53,470 bases of DNA from an uncultured Parabacteroides sp. (GTDB lineage Bacteria; Bacteroidota; Bacteroidia; Bacteroidales; Tannerellaceae): the NCBI RefSeq assembly GCF_902493135.1, contig NZ_CABUOD010000032.1:1-53470 (forward strand), written 5' to 3'. The notes under the pieces were generated by a model. The model ran no database searches. It worked only from the letters and a program-made list of their open reading frames with translations, and was not told the origin of the DNA. Position numbers and translations under genes: made by a program. This document shows, one piece after another, positions 41,967 to 52,120 of this stretch (its first letter is position 1; the number at the start of each line of letters is the position of its first letter).

Positions 41967-44276
41967 TCATTTACCTCCGGCGGGCAGATGGTCCAGCCAG
42001 TATTTGGCCATCGTCATCCGCAGATGCAAGGTCGTGCCCGGACGTTCGTAAATGCCGTGGCTGCGCATCGGGTAGCTGACTTGGCTGAACATCTTGCCAT
42101 GCTTCACCAACTCGTTGACCAGCATCTCGCAGTTCTGATAATGGACGTTATCGTCGCCCGTCCCGTGTATCAGGAGCAGATTCCCTTTCAGGCCGGATGC
42201 GTATGTGATCGGGGAACCTTTGCGATACCCTTCCGGGTTGTTCTGCGGCGTGTTCATATACCGTTCCTGGTAGATCGTGTCGTAGGTACGTTGGTCGGCA
42301 ACGAAAGCGATGGCGATCCCCGTGTGGAAGACATCCGGATAGCGGAACATGGAGTTCAGCGTCTGGCTTCCGCCGCCGCTCCATCCGGTGATGCCGATAC
42401 GGGACGCGTCGATAAACGGATAACGGCGTGCCATGTCCTGGATGCCTCGTGCCTGGTCTTCGGAAGCGAACGTGCCGACTTCGCCATAGATGCATTTGCG
42501 CCATTCACGGCCGCGCGGTGTGTTGGCTCCCCGGTTGTCGATGCTGACCACGATATATCCGAGGTTGGCGACATACTGGTTCCAGAGGTCGCCGCCTCCC
42601 CATACGTCCTGTACGGTCGAACTGGCCGGTTCGCCATAGACCTCTATGATAACGGGGTATTTCTTTGCCGGATCGAAATGGACCGGCTTGATCATCCAGG
42701 CATCCAGTTCGAGATCGCCGGAGGTCACTTTGACGAACTCTTTCGGGTTCAGTCCCAGTGCGGCATATTGTTCGCGTGCCTTTGCATTGTCCTCTATCAC
42801 CCGTACGGATTGGTGCTTGGGGAAGGAAACCATGTCGATCACCGAAGGAGTTGCCGCATTGCTATAGGTATGGACCGCCCATTTCCCGGTGGGCGACATC
42901 GTGTAGCGGTGCTGTCCCGGCTGGTCCATCGGGCTGAGGCGTTTCACTTCGCCCTTGCCGAAGAGTTCGGCGCTGTACAGATACCGTTGCGTGAAATTAT
43001 CGGGAGAAGCGATGAAATAAACCAGTCCCTTTTGCAGGTCTGTCCCGACCGACGAGATATAATCGAAGTCGCCTTTCGTGACCGGCACGATCTCTTTCCC
43101 GTCCCGGCTGATGCGGTACAGGTGGCGCCAACCGTCGCGTTCGCTTTCCCAGGTGAACCAGGTGTTGTCTTTCAGCCATTGGATGTTATCGTTCGTGTCT
43201 AACCAGGCTGCATCGGTATCGGTGAAGATGTTTTCGGGTTTCGCGCTGCCGATGCGGGCGATCCAGACTTTGTTCGTATTCTGCGGACGGTTCATCTGCT
43301 GGATGAACAGTTCGTTGCTTCCGGGGATAAACTCCATGCGGGGAATGTAGTTGCCCCGCGGATCACCGGGGATCTCGATCCAGGTCGGCACGCCTCCTGA
43401 AGCAGACACATAGCCGACTTTGACCGCCGAGTTCGTGCATCCTGCCTTCGGATAGGGGAAATGCAGGATGGTCGGGTAGATGGAATCTACATTGTTGATG
43501 ATATCAAAGACGCCTGTTCCCTTGGTATCGCTCTGCCAATAGGCGATATATTGTCCGTCCGGGCTCCAGCGGAAACCGTCGCGGCAAGCGAATTCTTCTT
43601 CATACACCCAGTCGAACGTACCGTTCACGATCGTCTGGCTCCCGTCATGAGTCAGCTGCGTGATCCGGCCGGAGGCAATATCTTCTACATATATATTATT
43701 GTTCGAGACGAAAGCCACACGTGTCCCGTCAGGCGAGAATTTGGCAAACATCATCGACGATTCGGGCAGTCCCTTTCCTAACTGGCGCAAGGTCCCGTCC
43801 TTCAGCGTCAGCACCCAGTAGTCGCCCCGCGTGTCGTAACGCCATACCCGCTTCGTGTTGTTATAGATCAAGACCTTCCCATTGTCGGCGCTCCAGGAGA
43901 TGCTGCGGATGGCAATCGGTTTTCCGGTCTCTTTGTTGATAAACATGGAGGAGGGAATGATGACTTCCCGCCGGTTGTCTTTGGCGCGATAGGCGACGAT
44001 GTCGATGCCGCCTGTCTCGGCGTTCGGTTCCATCCGGCTATACCGTTCGCCGTCCTTCATCCATGTCATGGCGCCGATCCCTTTTGTCTGCACCAGCCGC
44101 CCTCCGACGACATCTTCCAAATGGAGTTTGCCCTTTACTGCGGCCGTTTCGCTTTGTGCAAACGGATCGCCGTCCGTATCCGTCCGGTTTTCCCACGGCA
44201 TGATTACCTGTGCCATGCTTACGTTTCCGGCCAGCAGGATGCACGCTACCGGAAGAATGAGTTTGTTTAGTTTCAT
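41967..44276 (-). CDS. Dipeptidyl peptidase IV-like S9 peptidase
   Basis: A 769-aa exported serine peptidase with a signal peptide (KLNKLILPVACILLAGNVSMAQ), a beta-propeller (about 40-500, with DWVYEEEFACRDGFRWSPDG carrying the Glu-Glu pair that binds the substrate N-terminus) and an alpha/beta-hydrolase domain. Catalytic residues are Ser in GITGWSGGGSQTL, Asp in IHGTGDDNVHYQN and His in YPMRSHGIYE. DPP-IV enzymes usually have GWSYGG; here the residue after Ser is Gly. It releases Xaa-Pro dipeptides in the periplasm and is encoded alone. Confidence 0.94.
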   Translation of the reverse strand: MKLNKLILPVACILLAGNVSMAQVIMPWENRTDTDGDPFAQSETAAVKGKLHLEDVVGGRLVQTKGIGAMTWMKDGERYSRMEPNAETGGIDIVAYRAKDNRREVIIPSSMFINKETGKPIAIRSISWSADNGKVLIYNNTKRVWRYDTRGDYWVLTLKDGTLRQLGKGLPESSMMFAKFSPDGTRVAFVSNNNIYVEDIASGRITQLTHDGSQTIVNGTFDWVYEEEFACRDGFRWSPDGQYIAYWQSDTKGTGVFDIINNVDSIYPTILHFPYPKAGCTNSAVKVGYVSASGGVPTWIEIPGDPRGNYIPRMEFIPGSNELFIQQMNRPQNTNKVWIARIGSAKPENIFTDTDAAWLDTNDNIQWLKDNTWFTWESERDGWRHLYRISRDGKEIVPVTKGDFDYISSVGTDLQKGLVYFIASPDNFTQRYLYSAELFGKGEVKRLSPMDQPGQHRYTMSPTGKWAVHTYSNAATPSVIDMVSFPKHQSVRVIEDNAKAREQYAALGLNPKEFVKVTSGDLELDAWMIKPVHFDPAKKYPVIIEVYGEPASSTVQDVWGGGDLWNQYVANLGYIVVSIDNRGANTPRGREWRKCIYGEVGTFASEDQARGIQDMARRYPFIDASRIGITGWSGGGSQTLNSMFRYPDVFHTGIAIAFVADQRTYDTIYQERYMNTPQNNPEGYRKGSPITYASGLKGNLLLIHGTGDDNVHYQNCEMLVNELVKHGKMFSQVSYPMRSHGIYERPGTTLHLRMTMAKYWLDHLPAGGK

Positions 44277-44392
44277 GTATATTAGTTTTTATAATTATCC
44301 GTGTGCAAATAACGGAATGTTTTGCGAGATAGGCAAAAAAATGTTTTTATGAAAGAAAAAATAATTAACTTAGAGCCTCAAATCTATATATT

Positions 44393-46031
44393 ATGTTTAA
44401 AGCGATAGCAGGCTATTTCAAGAATAAAAAAAAACAGGAGGAACCTTCCGTCCCGGATAATGCATCGGAACCAGCCGAGGAGGCTTCCATTCCGGATGAA
44501 CCGGATATTTTATCTTTTCAACAGGAAATTATAGAGAAATGCAAGGACGATAAATCTATGTCGGGATTTATTGACAAGTTATTGTATTCAGATGAAATAA
44601 GGTATAGCTTTTTGAGCGATGACATTTTTATGGGTATGAGTAAAACTTTCGACTCTATATATGAAAAGTTAAAGAAATCTGAAGCGGAAGTTGCCTCGTT
44701 GGAAAAAAAAAAAATCGGATTTGCGTTCGGCCTTGGCTAAAAAAGAAAATACCATCCGTCAATACGAAAAGGAAAACGACAAGTTGCGTTCCGAGGTAGA
44801 TGAAAAGGAAAAATCATTAACTGCCGCCTGGGATGAAAAAATAGATGCAATTCATCAGCTCGAAAATGAAGGAAGCCGATTGCGTTCCGAGATAAAGAAA
44901 AAGGATAGTTTAATCAGCAAACTGGAAAATGATAATACCGGTTTGAAAAACGACTATGCCCTGCTTTTGAAAGATGCGCTTTTCTGGAAAAAGCAGAATG
45001 TCGTCATGGGCCAGCAGATAACCGTTTTGCAAAGGGAAAATGGAGCCACGCCGAGAGTCGGGGACTATTGTTTCGAGAACGGAAGCCCCGGCACTGTCCA
45101 GCAGGAGATGTTAAGGCGGATTTCAAGTTTGCAGTACCAATTGAAAAAAGCGAATGATAAGATTGAGGACCTGCATTCGCAGATCGATTTTTATGACAAG
45201 AAAAAACAGGCGATAGCCACTTTGGAGAGCGGATTGAAGAAAAAATGCCCGAAGCAAGACGGCTTGGTTGAAAACGGGAAAAACACTATCTGCATTTACT
45301 TCGGCGACCAGATATACAGCGGGAGCATAAGCGATGTGGAGCAAGCCTTGAACAAGGCGGTCGAAGATGTCCGGGAACAATTGAACCGTTGGAAAATCGA
45401 CTTGATGTTTAAGGAGGAAGAACTGAAACAGGAAAGCCAGAGGTTAAGTGACCGGAAGGAGTTCCTGGTCAGAGTATATCCCAATTACTTATGGGTCTTG
45501 AAGCATACGGATAAAATAAACGAAATGAAAAAAGATTTGGAAGGCACGTTGAAGAAACTGGCTCCCGCTTTTTCATTGGAGGACTATGAGAACCAGAAAC
45601 TGAAAGAAGAAAAATTCAAAATGCAACGTACCGAATTGGCCCAACAGCTCGAAAGCCACCGGAAAGAAGAAAAAGACTTTATCAGGGAACAGGCCAAATT
45701 CAGGAACCGGGTGACTTCCTTGCGTGACAGCCAATATCTTTTGGAAAATGAGATAGCAGCTATTATCGATAAAGAAGAACGATTGTTTTTCGTGCTCCGT
45801 GCGTTTTATAAGAGTATGCCCCTTTATGATCTTGTTCTTCAGTTTTTGTTCTCTTTTATCGAGAGTCCGGTTCAAAAACGTATTGCCATGCAATATTTCA
45901 AAGGGAAAAGCATTTATGAAATCAGCAAAGATGAAAAAGGAAAATCAAAAGAACAAATCGAAAATATCATCGAGGCGGCAACCAAAAAACTTTATAAGGC
46001 AGTCCGTTCGATAGAAGAACAGGAGTTTTAA
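44393..46031 (+). CDS. Coiled-coil protein split by an A12 run (possible recoding), sigma-region-4-like end
   Basis: Two overlapping frames form one protein. Frame 1 (44393-44740) begins MFKAIAGYFKNKKKQEEPSV and breaks off soon after the A12 run (44703-44714). Frame 2 has no ATG near its beginning and continues the same heptad pattern from KKKSDLRSALAKKENTIRQY to 46031. Reading eleven A instead of twelve joins them into 545 aa. The middle is a long coiled coil with repeated LRSE words. The last 90 residues (QKRIAMQYFKGKSIYEISKD, then EQIENIIEAATKKLYKAVRS) resemble the HTH of sigma region 4. The function is unknown; it may be made by slippage, be phase-variable, or be a broken gene. Confidence 0.6.
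44703..44714 (+). promoter_or_regulatory. A12 homopolymer, candidate slippage or phase-variation site
   Basis: Twelve A residues after GTTGG. Frame 1 reads LEKKKIGFAFGLG and stops; frame 2 reads KKKKSDLRSALA and is open for 440 codons. Loss of one A, or slippage during transcription, joins the frames. Confidence 0.55.
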
Positions 46032-46232
46032 AGCGATCTTTCCTCTTCACCGCCTGACGAGGGGACGGGAGCGACGTGTTGTCTTCTTTGCCTGTGTTGC
46101 CGCTCTGTTTGTGGGAGGTTCGCTCGTTCGTCTTTTTGTGCATTTTTCAAAATAAAAATGTCAGATATATGAAGGGATGAATCTCTTGCTCATTCTATCT
46201 TTATCCCCGAATCACGAAAAAAGAAAAATACC

Positions 46233-48521
46233 ATGAGTACATTACTGAACCGCTTTACCCTGTTAGTCTCCTTCGCCTTTTCGGCTTTTGGCCTGCAGGC
46301 TGCCGATAAGAAACCCTCCGGGTTGATGACCGACCTCATCGAACATACCGGGCAAACGTGGCAGAACGGATACGCGTCGAACCTGCCGGTATGGCAACTT
46401 GACGAGGCGATCGAACCGTTGCAATATGCTGCCATCCGCTCGACACATCCCGCCTTTTCCTGGATTGTTCCCGGCGAGACAGGGGGGACGCGGCAGACCG
46501 CTTATCACGTGATCGTGGCTGATAACCGCGAGGATGCCGCTTCCGGAAAAGGGAACCTGTGGGACAGCGGGATGGTCGGGAGCGACCGCTCTGTTGCCGT
46601 CCGTTATGCCGGCGAAGCCTTGCAGCCGGGCAAGTCCTATTTCTGGCGGGTAAAGACGGTGACCAATACCGAAGGGGAAAGCGAATGGTCGGAAGTGAAA
46701 GCATTCCGGACCGCCGACCGCCTGTCCCAATATGAAACAGCCTATTATCCGCAGGTGAAGACGATGGAGTTTCCGGCTGGGATAAAGGAAATACGTCCCG
46801 GCACACGTCTCGTCGATTTTGGACGGGATGCTTTCGGGCAGTTGGTGCTGACGCTGGCATCCGACGGCTCGCAGGATTCTGTGGTCGTGCATTTAGGGGA
46901 ATGCCTCGAAGGCGGGCGTATCTTGCGTGATCCGGGTAAGTCGACGATTCGCTATCATCGTTATCCGTTGGCTTTGTTGAAGGGGACGAACACATACCGG
47001 ATCAAGATCAAGAAAGATAAACGGAACACCGGATCGGCTGCCGTGTTGATACCGGAATATGTGGGTGAAGTCGTCCCTTTCCGCTATTGCGAGATCGAAG
47101 GGTATGAGGCGCCTCTGTCGCCAACTTCTGTTGTCCGCGAGACGGTGCATTATCCGTTTGATGAGACGGCTTCTTCTTTCCGTTGTTCCAATGATACGTT
47201 GAATCAGATCTGGGAATTGTGCAAATATTCTGTCCGCGCTACTTCTTTCTCTGGGATTTATGTGGATGGCGACCGCGAACGTATCCCTTATGAGGCGGAT
47301 GCCCTGATCAACCAGCTTTGCCATTATGGGGTGGACCGTGAATATGCGATTGCCCGCCGCTCGCATGAATACTTGCTGCAACATCCGACATGGCCGACCG
47401 AATGGATCTTGCAGGCGTTGTCGATTGCCTGGTACGATTATCTGTACACGGGCGATAGCCGTTCGCTTGAATCCGGTTACGAATGGCTCAAACCACGCGT
47501 CCTGATGGCTCTCCGCGAGAAGAACGGGCTGATCAGCACGACGACCGGATTGCAGACGGAAGATTTCCTTCGTTCGATCCGTTTCAAAGGACAGATACGG
47601 GATATTGTGGACTGGCCGCATACCGGAATACTCGGTTTGGGAAAGAAGCAAGGGGGAGAAGACGACGGATTTGCCTTTACCGATTATAATGTGGTGACGA
47701 ATGCTTGGCATTACAAGGCTTTGAAGCAGATGGAGGGGATTGCCGGTGCATTGGGTAAGCAGGATGACGCCGCTTTCTATGCATCCGAATCGGACGCTTT
47801 CAAAAAACGGTTTATCCGTTCGTTCTTCAATGCTCGAAAGGGTTGTTTCACGGATGGCCTTGCTGCCGATACCGATCATGCTTCCCTGCATGGCAATATG
47901 TTCCCGTTGGCGTTCGACCTCGTTCCGACCGGAAAGAAGCAAAGCGTCGCAGGTTTTATCCAAACCCGCGGGATGGCTTGCAGCGTCTACGGCTCGCAAT
48001 TCCTGATGGATGCCCTCTATGAAGCGAATGATGCCGAATATGCCTTGCATATGCTGACCAAGACGGACGACCGCAGTTGGTATAATATGATCCGTGTCGG
48101 CTCGACTATCTCGCTTGAAGCCTGGGACAACAAGTACAAACCGAACCAGGACTGGAACCATGCCTGGGGAGCCGCTCCTGCCAACATCATCCCGCGCCGT
48201 CTGATGGGGGTGGAACCTCTGACACCCGGTTTCGGTACTGCCCGCATCAAACCGCAGCTTGCTTCGCTCGAATGGGCGGAGGCTACGATCCCGACGATCC
48301 GGGGCGCGATCCGCATGGAGGTGGAGAATAAGGCGGATGCCTATAGCCTGAAAGTGACGATTCCTGCCAATATGGATGCCGAAGTGTATCTTCCGCTCCC
48401 GTCCGGCAAATATACCGTAACGAATAATGGCGCTCCGGTGAAAACCGTTAAGATGAAGGGCGAGCCGTTCCTCTATGCCGGGAAGATCGGTTCCGGCAGC
48501 TATACTTTTGTGGTGAATTGA
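46233..48521 (+). CDS. Secreted alpha-L-rhamnosidase (GH78)
   Basis: A 762-aa glycoside hydrolase with a signal peptide (STLLNRFTLLVSFAFSAFGLQA). It has a fibronectin-like start (HPAFSWIVPGETGGTRQTAY...SYFWRVKTV, about 65-165), a beta-sandwich (about 180-300), the (alpha/alpha)6 barrel (about 310-660) and a C-terminal beta domain (WAEATIPTIRGAIRMEVEN). The GH78 active-site segment is visible as GIYVDGDRERIPYEADALIN, with acidic residues in the expected places. It removes L-rhamnose from plant or bacterial glycans. No SusCD pair is adjacent, so it is not in an obvious PUL here. Confidence 0.9.
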   Translation: MSTLLNRFTLLVSFAFSAFGLQAADKKPSGLMTDLIEHTGQTWQNGYASNLPVWQLDEAIEPLQYAAIRSTHPAFSWIVPGETGGTRQTAYHVIVADNREDAASGKGNLWDSGMVGSDRSVAVRYAGEALQPGKSYFWRVKTVTNTEGESEWSEVKAFRTADRLSQYETAYYPQVKTMEFPAGIKEIRPGTRLVDFGRDAFGQLVLTLASDGSQDSVVVHLGECLEGGRILRDPGKSTIRYHRYPLALLKGTNTYRIKIKKDKRNTGSAAVLIPEYVGEVVPFRYCEIEGYEAPLSPTSVVRETVHYPFDETASSFRCSNDTLNQIWELCKYSVRATSFSGIYVDGDRERIPYEADALINQLCHYGVDREYAIARRSHEYLLQHPTWPTEWILQALSIAWYDYLYTGDSRSLESGYEWLKPRVLMALREKNGLISTTTGLQTEDFLRSIRFKGQIRDIVDWPHTGILGLGKKQGGEDDGFAFTDYNVVTNAWHYKALKQMEGIAGALGKQDDAAFYASESDAFKKRFIRSFFNARKGCFTDGLAADTDHASLHGNMFPLAFDLVPTGKKQSVAGFIQTRGMACSVYGSQFLMDALYEANDAEYALHMLTKTDDRSWYNMIRVGSTISLEAWDNKYKPNQDWNHAWGAAPANIIPRRLMGVEPLTPGFGTARIKPQLASLEWAEATIPTIRGAIRMEVENKADAYSLKVTIPANMDAEVYLPLPSGKYTVTNNGAPVKTVKMKGEPFLYAGKIGSGSYTFVVN

Positions 48522-48574
48522 TCGTGATAAAGGAGTTTTGACACACTTCCATAATTGTCCCCCAAAAAAAATAA

Positions 48575-48610
48575 AAGATCCACCAACCGGAAGCTCCGAT
48601 GGTGGATCTT
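48575..48610. terminator. Terminator between the rhamnosidase gene and argD
   Basis: AAGATCCACCA (48575-48585) pairs with TGGTGGATCTT (48600-48610). On the minus strand a long T-rich tail follows, so it mainly ends the arginine operon. Confidence 0.88.
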
Positions 48611-48667
48611 ATTATATAAAGGAACAATTAAGCTGTATAGCGACGGTCCGCGAACCGTCTTCTTTTT

Positions 48668-49795
48668 TTAAGCATTCAGCACCTTGCGGAACCGTGCGAT
48701 GAACTCTTTCGCTTCGTCCATGCTCAGGCAGAGCGGCGGCAACAGGCGGATCGTGTTGGTTCCGGCGACTCCCGTAAATACCTTCTCTTCGAACAGCAAC
48801 TTGCTGCGCACTTCCTTGATCGATTCTTCGAACTCGATACCGATCATCAAGCCGCGTCCGCGAATTTCCTTAATTCCCGGCAGCTTATGCAGCTCGTCCA
48901 ACAAGTAAGTTCCTACTTCCCGCGCATTGTCGATCAGCTTTTCATTCTCCATGATCTCCAGCACGGCAATGGCAGCCGCACAAGCTAAATGATTGCCTCC
49001 GAAGGTCGTGCCTAACATCCCGTATACCGGTTTGAACATCGGGCTGATCAGTAATCCGCCCATCGGGAAACCGTTGCCGATGCCTTTTGCCACCGAAATC
49101 AGATCCGGCTTGATCCCGGCATACTGGTGGGCGAAGAACTTACCGCTACGTCCGTAACCCGACTGAATTTCGTCAAGGATCAGGCAGGCTTCATATTTCG
49201 TACACAAGGCACGCAGTTCTTGCATAAAGGAATCGGCCGGCAACTGGATGCCACCCACGCCTTGAATACCCTCGATGATTACCGAAGATACGTCCCCCTT
49301 CTGCAATTCGGCTTCTACTGCCGCCACATCGTTCAGAGGTAGGTAGGTCACAGCAAGATCTTCATTTACCGGAGCGATGATCTTCGGATTGTCTGTCACG
49401 CGTACGGCAGCAGATGTACGTCCGTGAAAAGCGTGTTTGAAAGCGATCACCCGTTTCTTTCCATTGTGGAAAGAAGCTAACTTCAATGCATTTTCATTGG
49501 CTTCGGCTCCTGAGTTGATCAGGAAGAGCGAATAGTCGTCATAGCCGGATGCCTTGCCCAATTTGTCTGCTAACTTCTGCTGTAGGCTGTTGATGACGGA
49601 GTTGGAATAGAACCCCAACTTGTTCACCTGTTCGGTGATAGCCTTAACATAAGTGGGATGGCTATGACCGACCGAGATCACGGCATGTCCGCCATACAGG
49701 TCGAGGTATTCGTTTCCCTCTGCATCCCATACATGGCATCCCTTGCCTTTGACTATCTCTATATTGAATAATGGATATACGTCGAATAGAGTCAT
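48668..49795 (-). CDS. argD: Acylornithine aminotransferase
   Basis: A 375-aa class III PLP enzyme that aminates N-acyl-glutamate semialdehyde with glutamate. Motifs: NSGAEANENALKLA, the cofactor Asp in CLILDEIQSGYGRSG, and the Lys in DLISVAKGIGNGFPMG that carries PLP, followed by GTTFGGNHLACAAA. In Bacteroides the arginine pathway is known to use N-succinyl rather than N-acetyl intermediates, so the substrate is probably N-succinyl-glutamate semialdehyde (established for B. fragilis, inferred here). It is the last gene of the operon. Confidence 0.93.
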   Translation of the reverse strand: MTLFDVYPLFNIEIVKGKGCHVWDAEGNEYLDLYGGHAVISVGHSHPTYVKAITEQVNKLGFYSNSVINSLQQKLADKLGKASGYDDYSLFLINSGAEANENALKLASFHNGKKRVIAFKHAFHGRTSAAVRVTDNPKIIAPVNEDLAVTYLPLNDVAAVEAELQKGDVSSVIIEGIQGVGGIQLPADSFMQELRALCTKYEACLILDEIQSGYGRSGKFFAHQYAGIKPDLISVAKGIGNGFPMGGLLISPMFKPVYGMLGTTFGGNHLACAAAIAVLEIMENEKLIDNAREVGTYLLDELHKLPGIKEIRGRGLMIGIEFEESIKEVRSKLLFEEKVFTGVAGTNTIRLLPPLCLSMDEAKEFIARFRKVLNA

Positions 49796-49836
49796 TAGAT
49801 TTATAATTTATGATTTATAATTTATGATTTATAGGG

Positions 49837-49911
49837 GATTTATGATTTATGATTTATGGCTTATGGTCTGATTGTGTATGCTTTCAAATCATAAATCATA
49901 AATCATAAATC
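49837..49911. repeat. AT-rich tandem repeats forming a 22-bp inverted repeat between argC and argD
   Basis: The 7-bp unit GATTTAT(G) is repeated many times from about 49800 to 49912. GATTTATGATTTATGATTTA plus TG (49837-49858) is exactly inverted at 49890-49911, with a 31-nt loop. The hairpin lies inside the operon, just upstream of argD, and could affect mRNA stability or reduce argD expression. Confidence 0.8.
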
Positions 49912-49913
49912 AT

Positions 49914-50882
49914 TTAGAACGCTGACGGTTTCAGATGCAACCCTACCGTCTCTTCCAAACCGAAGAGAAGGTTCATATTGTGGACTGCCTGGCCGCTGGC
50001 TCCCTTCAACAGGTTGTCGATCATCGAAATGATAAGCAACTTGTCTTCATGCTTTTGCAGATGAATCAGGCACTTGTTCGTATTCACTACCTGTTTCAGA
50101 TCCGGGTTCTTGTCCGTGACGAAAGTGAATGAGTGGTCGGCGTAGTATTCTTCGTAAATACGTTTGATCTCATCCAGTTCGATCTTGCAATCTAAATAGG
50201 TCGTAGCGAAAATGCCTCGTGAGAAATTACCCCTCATCGGGATAAAGTTGATTGCACTGTCGAAGCTGTTCTGCAACTGCCGCAAACTTTGCCCGATCTC
50301 TGCCAGATGCTGGTGCGTGAACGGTTTGTAAATCGATATGTTATCGTTTCGCCAGCTGAAATGGGAGGTCGGCGACGGTTTGACGCCTGCTCCCGTCGAT
50401 CCCGTGATTGCGTTTACATGCAAATCCGAGTTCAGCATCAGATGTTTGGCCAATGGTAAAACGGCTAATTGGATACAGGTGGCAAAACATCCGGGGTTTG
50501 CAATATGCTGTGTGTTACAGATACGGCGTCGGTTCAGTTCGGGCAGACCGTAAACGAAATCGTGTTCAGGGCTTTCGATGCGGTAGTCCATGCTGAGGTC
50601 GATGATCTTCACGTTTTCGGGTACGGTATGGCTTTCCATGAATTTCTTTGTGTCGCCGTGGGCGGTACAGAAGAAAAGAAGGTCGATCTGGTTCAGTGGA
50701 AGTTCGTCGGTGAACACCAAATCGGTCTCGCCATAAAGTCCGCTATGCACGTCTGTGATCCTGTTGCCGGCATTGCTCGTGCTGTTCACAAATGTAATCT
50801 CGGCGTCCGGATGGTTCAGCAGCAGGCGGATCAATTCGCCTGCCGTATATCCTGCACCTCCAATAATTCCGACTTTGATCAT
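49914..50882 (-). CDS. argC: N-acyl-gamma-glutamyl-phosphate reductase
   Basis: NADPH-dependent reduction of N-acyl-glutamyl phosphate to the semialdehyde. The 322-aa protein has the Rossmann start VGIIGGAGYTAGELIRLLLN, the catalytic Cys in IANPGCFATCIQLAVLPL and the His-containing segment FIPMRGNFSRGIFATTYLDC. It overlaps the argG stop by 4 bp. Confidence 0.95.
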   Translation of the reverse strand: MIKVGIIGGAGYTAGELIRLLLNHPDAEITFVNSTSNAGNRITDVHSGLYGETDLVFTDELPLNQIDLLFFCTAHGDTKKFMESHTVPENVKIIDLSMDYRIESPEHDFVYGLPELNRRRICNTQHIANPGCFATCIQLAVLPLAKHLMLNSDLHVNAITGSTGAGVKPSPTSHFSWRNDNISIYKPFTHQHLAEIGQSLRQLQNSFDSAINFIPMRGNFSRGIFATTYLDCKIELDEIKRIYEEYYADHSFTFVTDKNPDLKQVVNTNKCLIHLQKHEDKLLIISMIDNLLKGASGQAVHNMNLLFGLEETVGLHLKPSAF

Positions 50883-52078
50883 ATCTCTTCGTTCTTATGG
50901 TTGTTGTAATAAACACGCAACGGGGTGGATGTGACCTTGATGAAACCTTTTGCATCTTCGGCTGTCCAACCTTTCTGCATTTCTCCGTATTCGCCGAACT
51001 TGGTTTTAACCAGGTCGTCTTTTGAATCGACACCGACGGTAGAGAACGAAAGCGGGCGAAGTTCCAGGATGACTGTTCCGTTCACATTGCGCTGTGATTC
51101 CTGCAACATGGCTTCGATGTCGCGCATGACCGGTTCAAGATACTGGCTTTCGTGGAGGAACATCCCGTACCAGTTGGCAACCTGGTCTTTCCAGTATTGC
51201 TGCCATTTGCTCAGCGTATATTTCTCGAGGAAACGGTGAGCGCCGATAATCAGCATCGGAGCGGCTGCCTCGAATCCTACACGTCCCTTGATGCCGATGA
51301 TCGTGTCTCCCACATGCATGTCACGGCCGATACCGTATGCCGCACCGATTTCTTCCACTTTCTGGATGGCGGCAATCTTGTCTTCGAATACTTCACCGTT
51401 CACGGCATGGATTTCACCGTTCTTGAATTCGAGACGGAGCTCTTCGCTGCCGGTTTTCTTCACCTGTTTCAGGTAAGCGCTTTCCGGCAGGCCTTGTTTG
51501 GAATCGAGAATTTCTCCACCGCAGATGGATGTTCCCCACAAACCTACATTATAAGAATATTTCAGTTTCGTGAAGTCCGCTTCAAAACCATGTTCTTTCA
51601 GATAGTTGATTTCGTAGTCGCGGCTCAATGCCATATCGCGTGTCAGCGTGATGATCTCGACATTCGGAGCCAGCACTAAGAAGGTCATGTCGAAACGGAT
51701 CTGGTCGTTTCCGGCCCCGGTAGAACCGTGGGCGATCGCATCGGCGCCGATCTCGTTTGCATAGCGGGCGATTGCCAGCGCCTGGAAAATACGTTCCGAG
51801 CTAACGGAGATCGGATAAGTGCCGTTGCGGAGCACATTTCCGAAGACCATATATTTCAGGCTCTTTTCATAATATTCTTTTGTAACGTCGATTGTCACAT
51901 ATTTAGTTGCCCCTAACTTGTAGGCGTTTTCTTCGTTTTGTTTCAACTGTTCTTCACTGAAACCGCCTGTGTTGGCACAAGCTGCATACACTTCATATCC
52001 TTTTTCCTTGGCCAGATACATAACCGTAAAAGATGTATCCAATCCTCCGCTAAATGCGACTACTACTTTTTTCTTCAT
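50879..52078 (-). CDS. argG: Argininosuccinate synthase
   Basis: Joins citrulline and aspartate with ATP. The 399-aa protein shows the PP-loop VVVAFSGGLDTSFTVMYLAK, then AHGSTGAGNDQIRFD (citrulline and ATP contacts), the strand YNVGLWGTSICGGEILDSKQ and the C-terminal helix region. It is in the middle of the arginine operon; its stop overlaps the argC start by 4 bp. Confidence 0.96.
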   Translation of the reverse strand: MKKKVVVAFSGGLDTSFTVMYLAKEKGYEVYAACANTGGFSEEQLKQNEENAYKLGATKYVTIDVTKEYYEKSLKYMVFGNVLRNGTYPISVSSERIFQALAIARYANEIGADAIAHGSTGAGNDQIRFDMTFLVLAPNVEIITLTRDMALSRDYEINYLKEHGFEADFTKLKYSYNVGLWGTSICGGEILDSKQGLPESAYLKQVKKTGSEELRLEFKNGEIHAVNGEVFEDKIAAIQKVEEIGAAYGIGRDMHVGDTIIGIKGRVGFEAAAPMLIIGAHRFLEKYTLSKWQQYWKDQVANWYGMFLHESQYLEPVMRDIEAMLQESQRNVNGTVILELRPLSFSTVGVDSKDDLVKTKFGEYGEMQKGWTAEDAKGFIKVTSTPLRVYYNNHKNEEI

Positions 52079-52120
52079 TTTGTATACCTGTATTGATCTT
52101 TATTTTTTAATTCTTAATTC

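Noticed and set aside
41952..43202. 416-codon open frame antisense to the S9 peptidase gene
   Set aside because: A by-product of the GC-rich codon pattern on the minus strand; the S9 peptidase has all catalytic motifs.
46893..48161. 422-codon open frame antisense to the GH78 gene
   Set aside because: It lies wholly inside a conserved glycoside hydrolase gene and shows no recognisable protein pattern.
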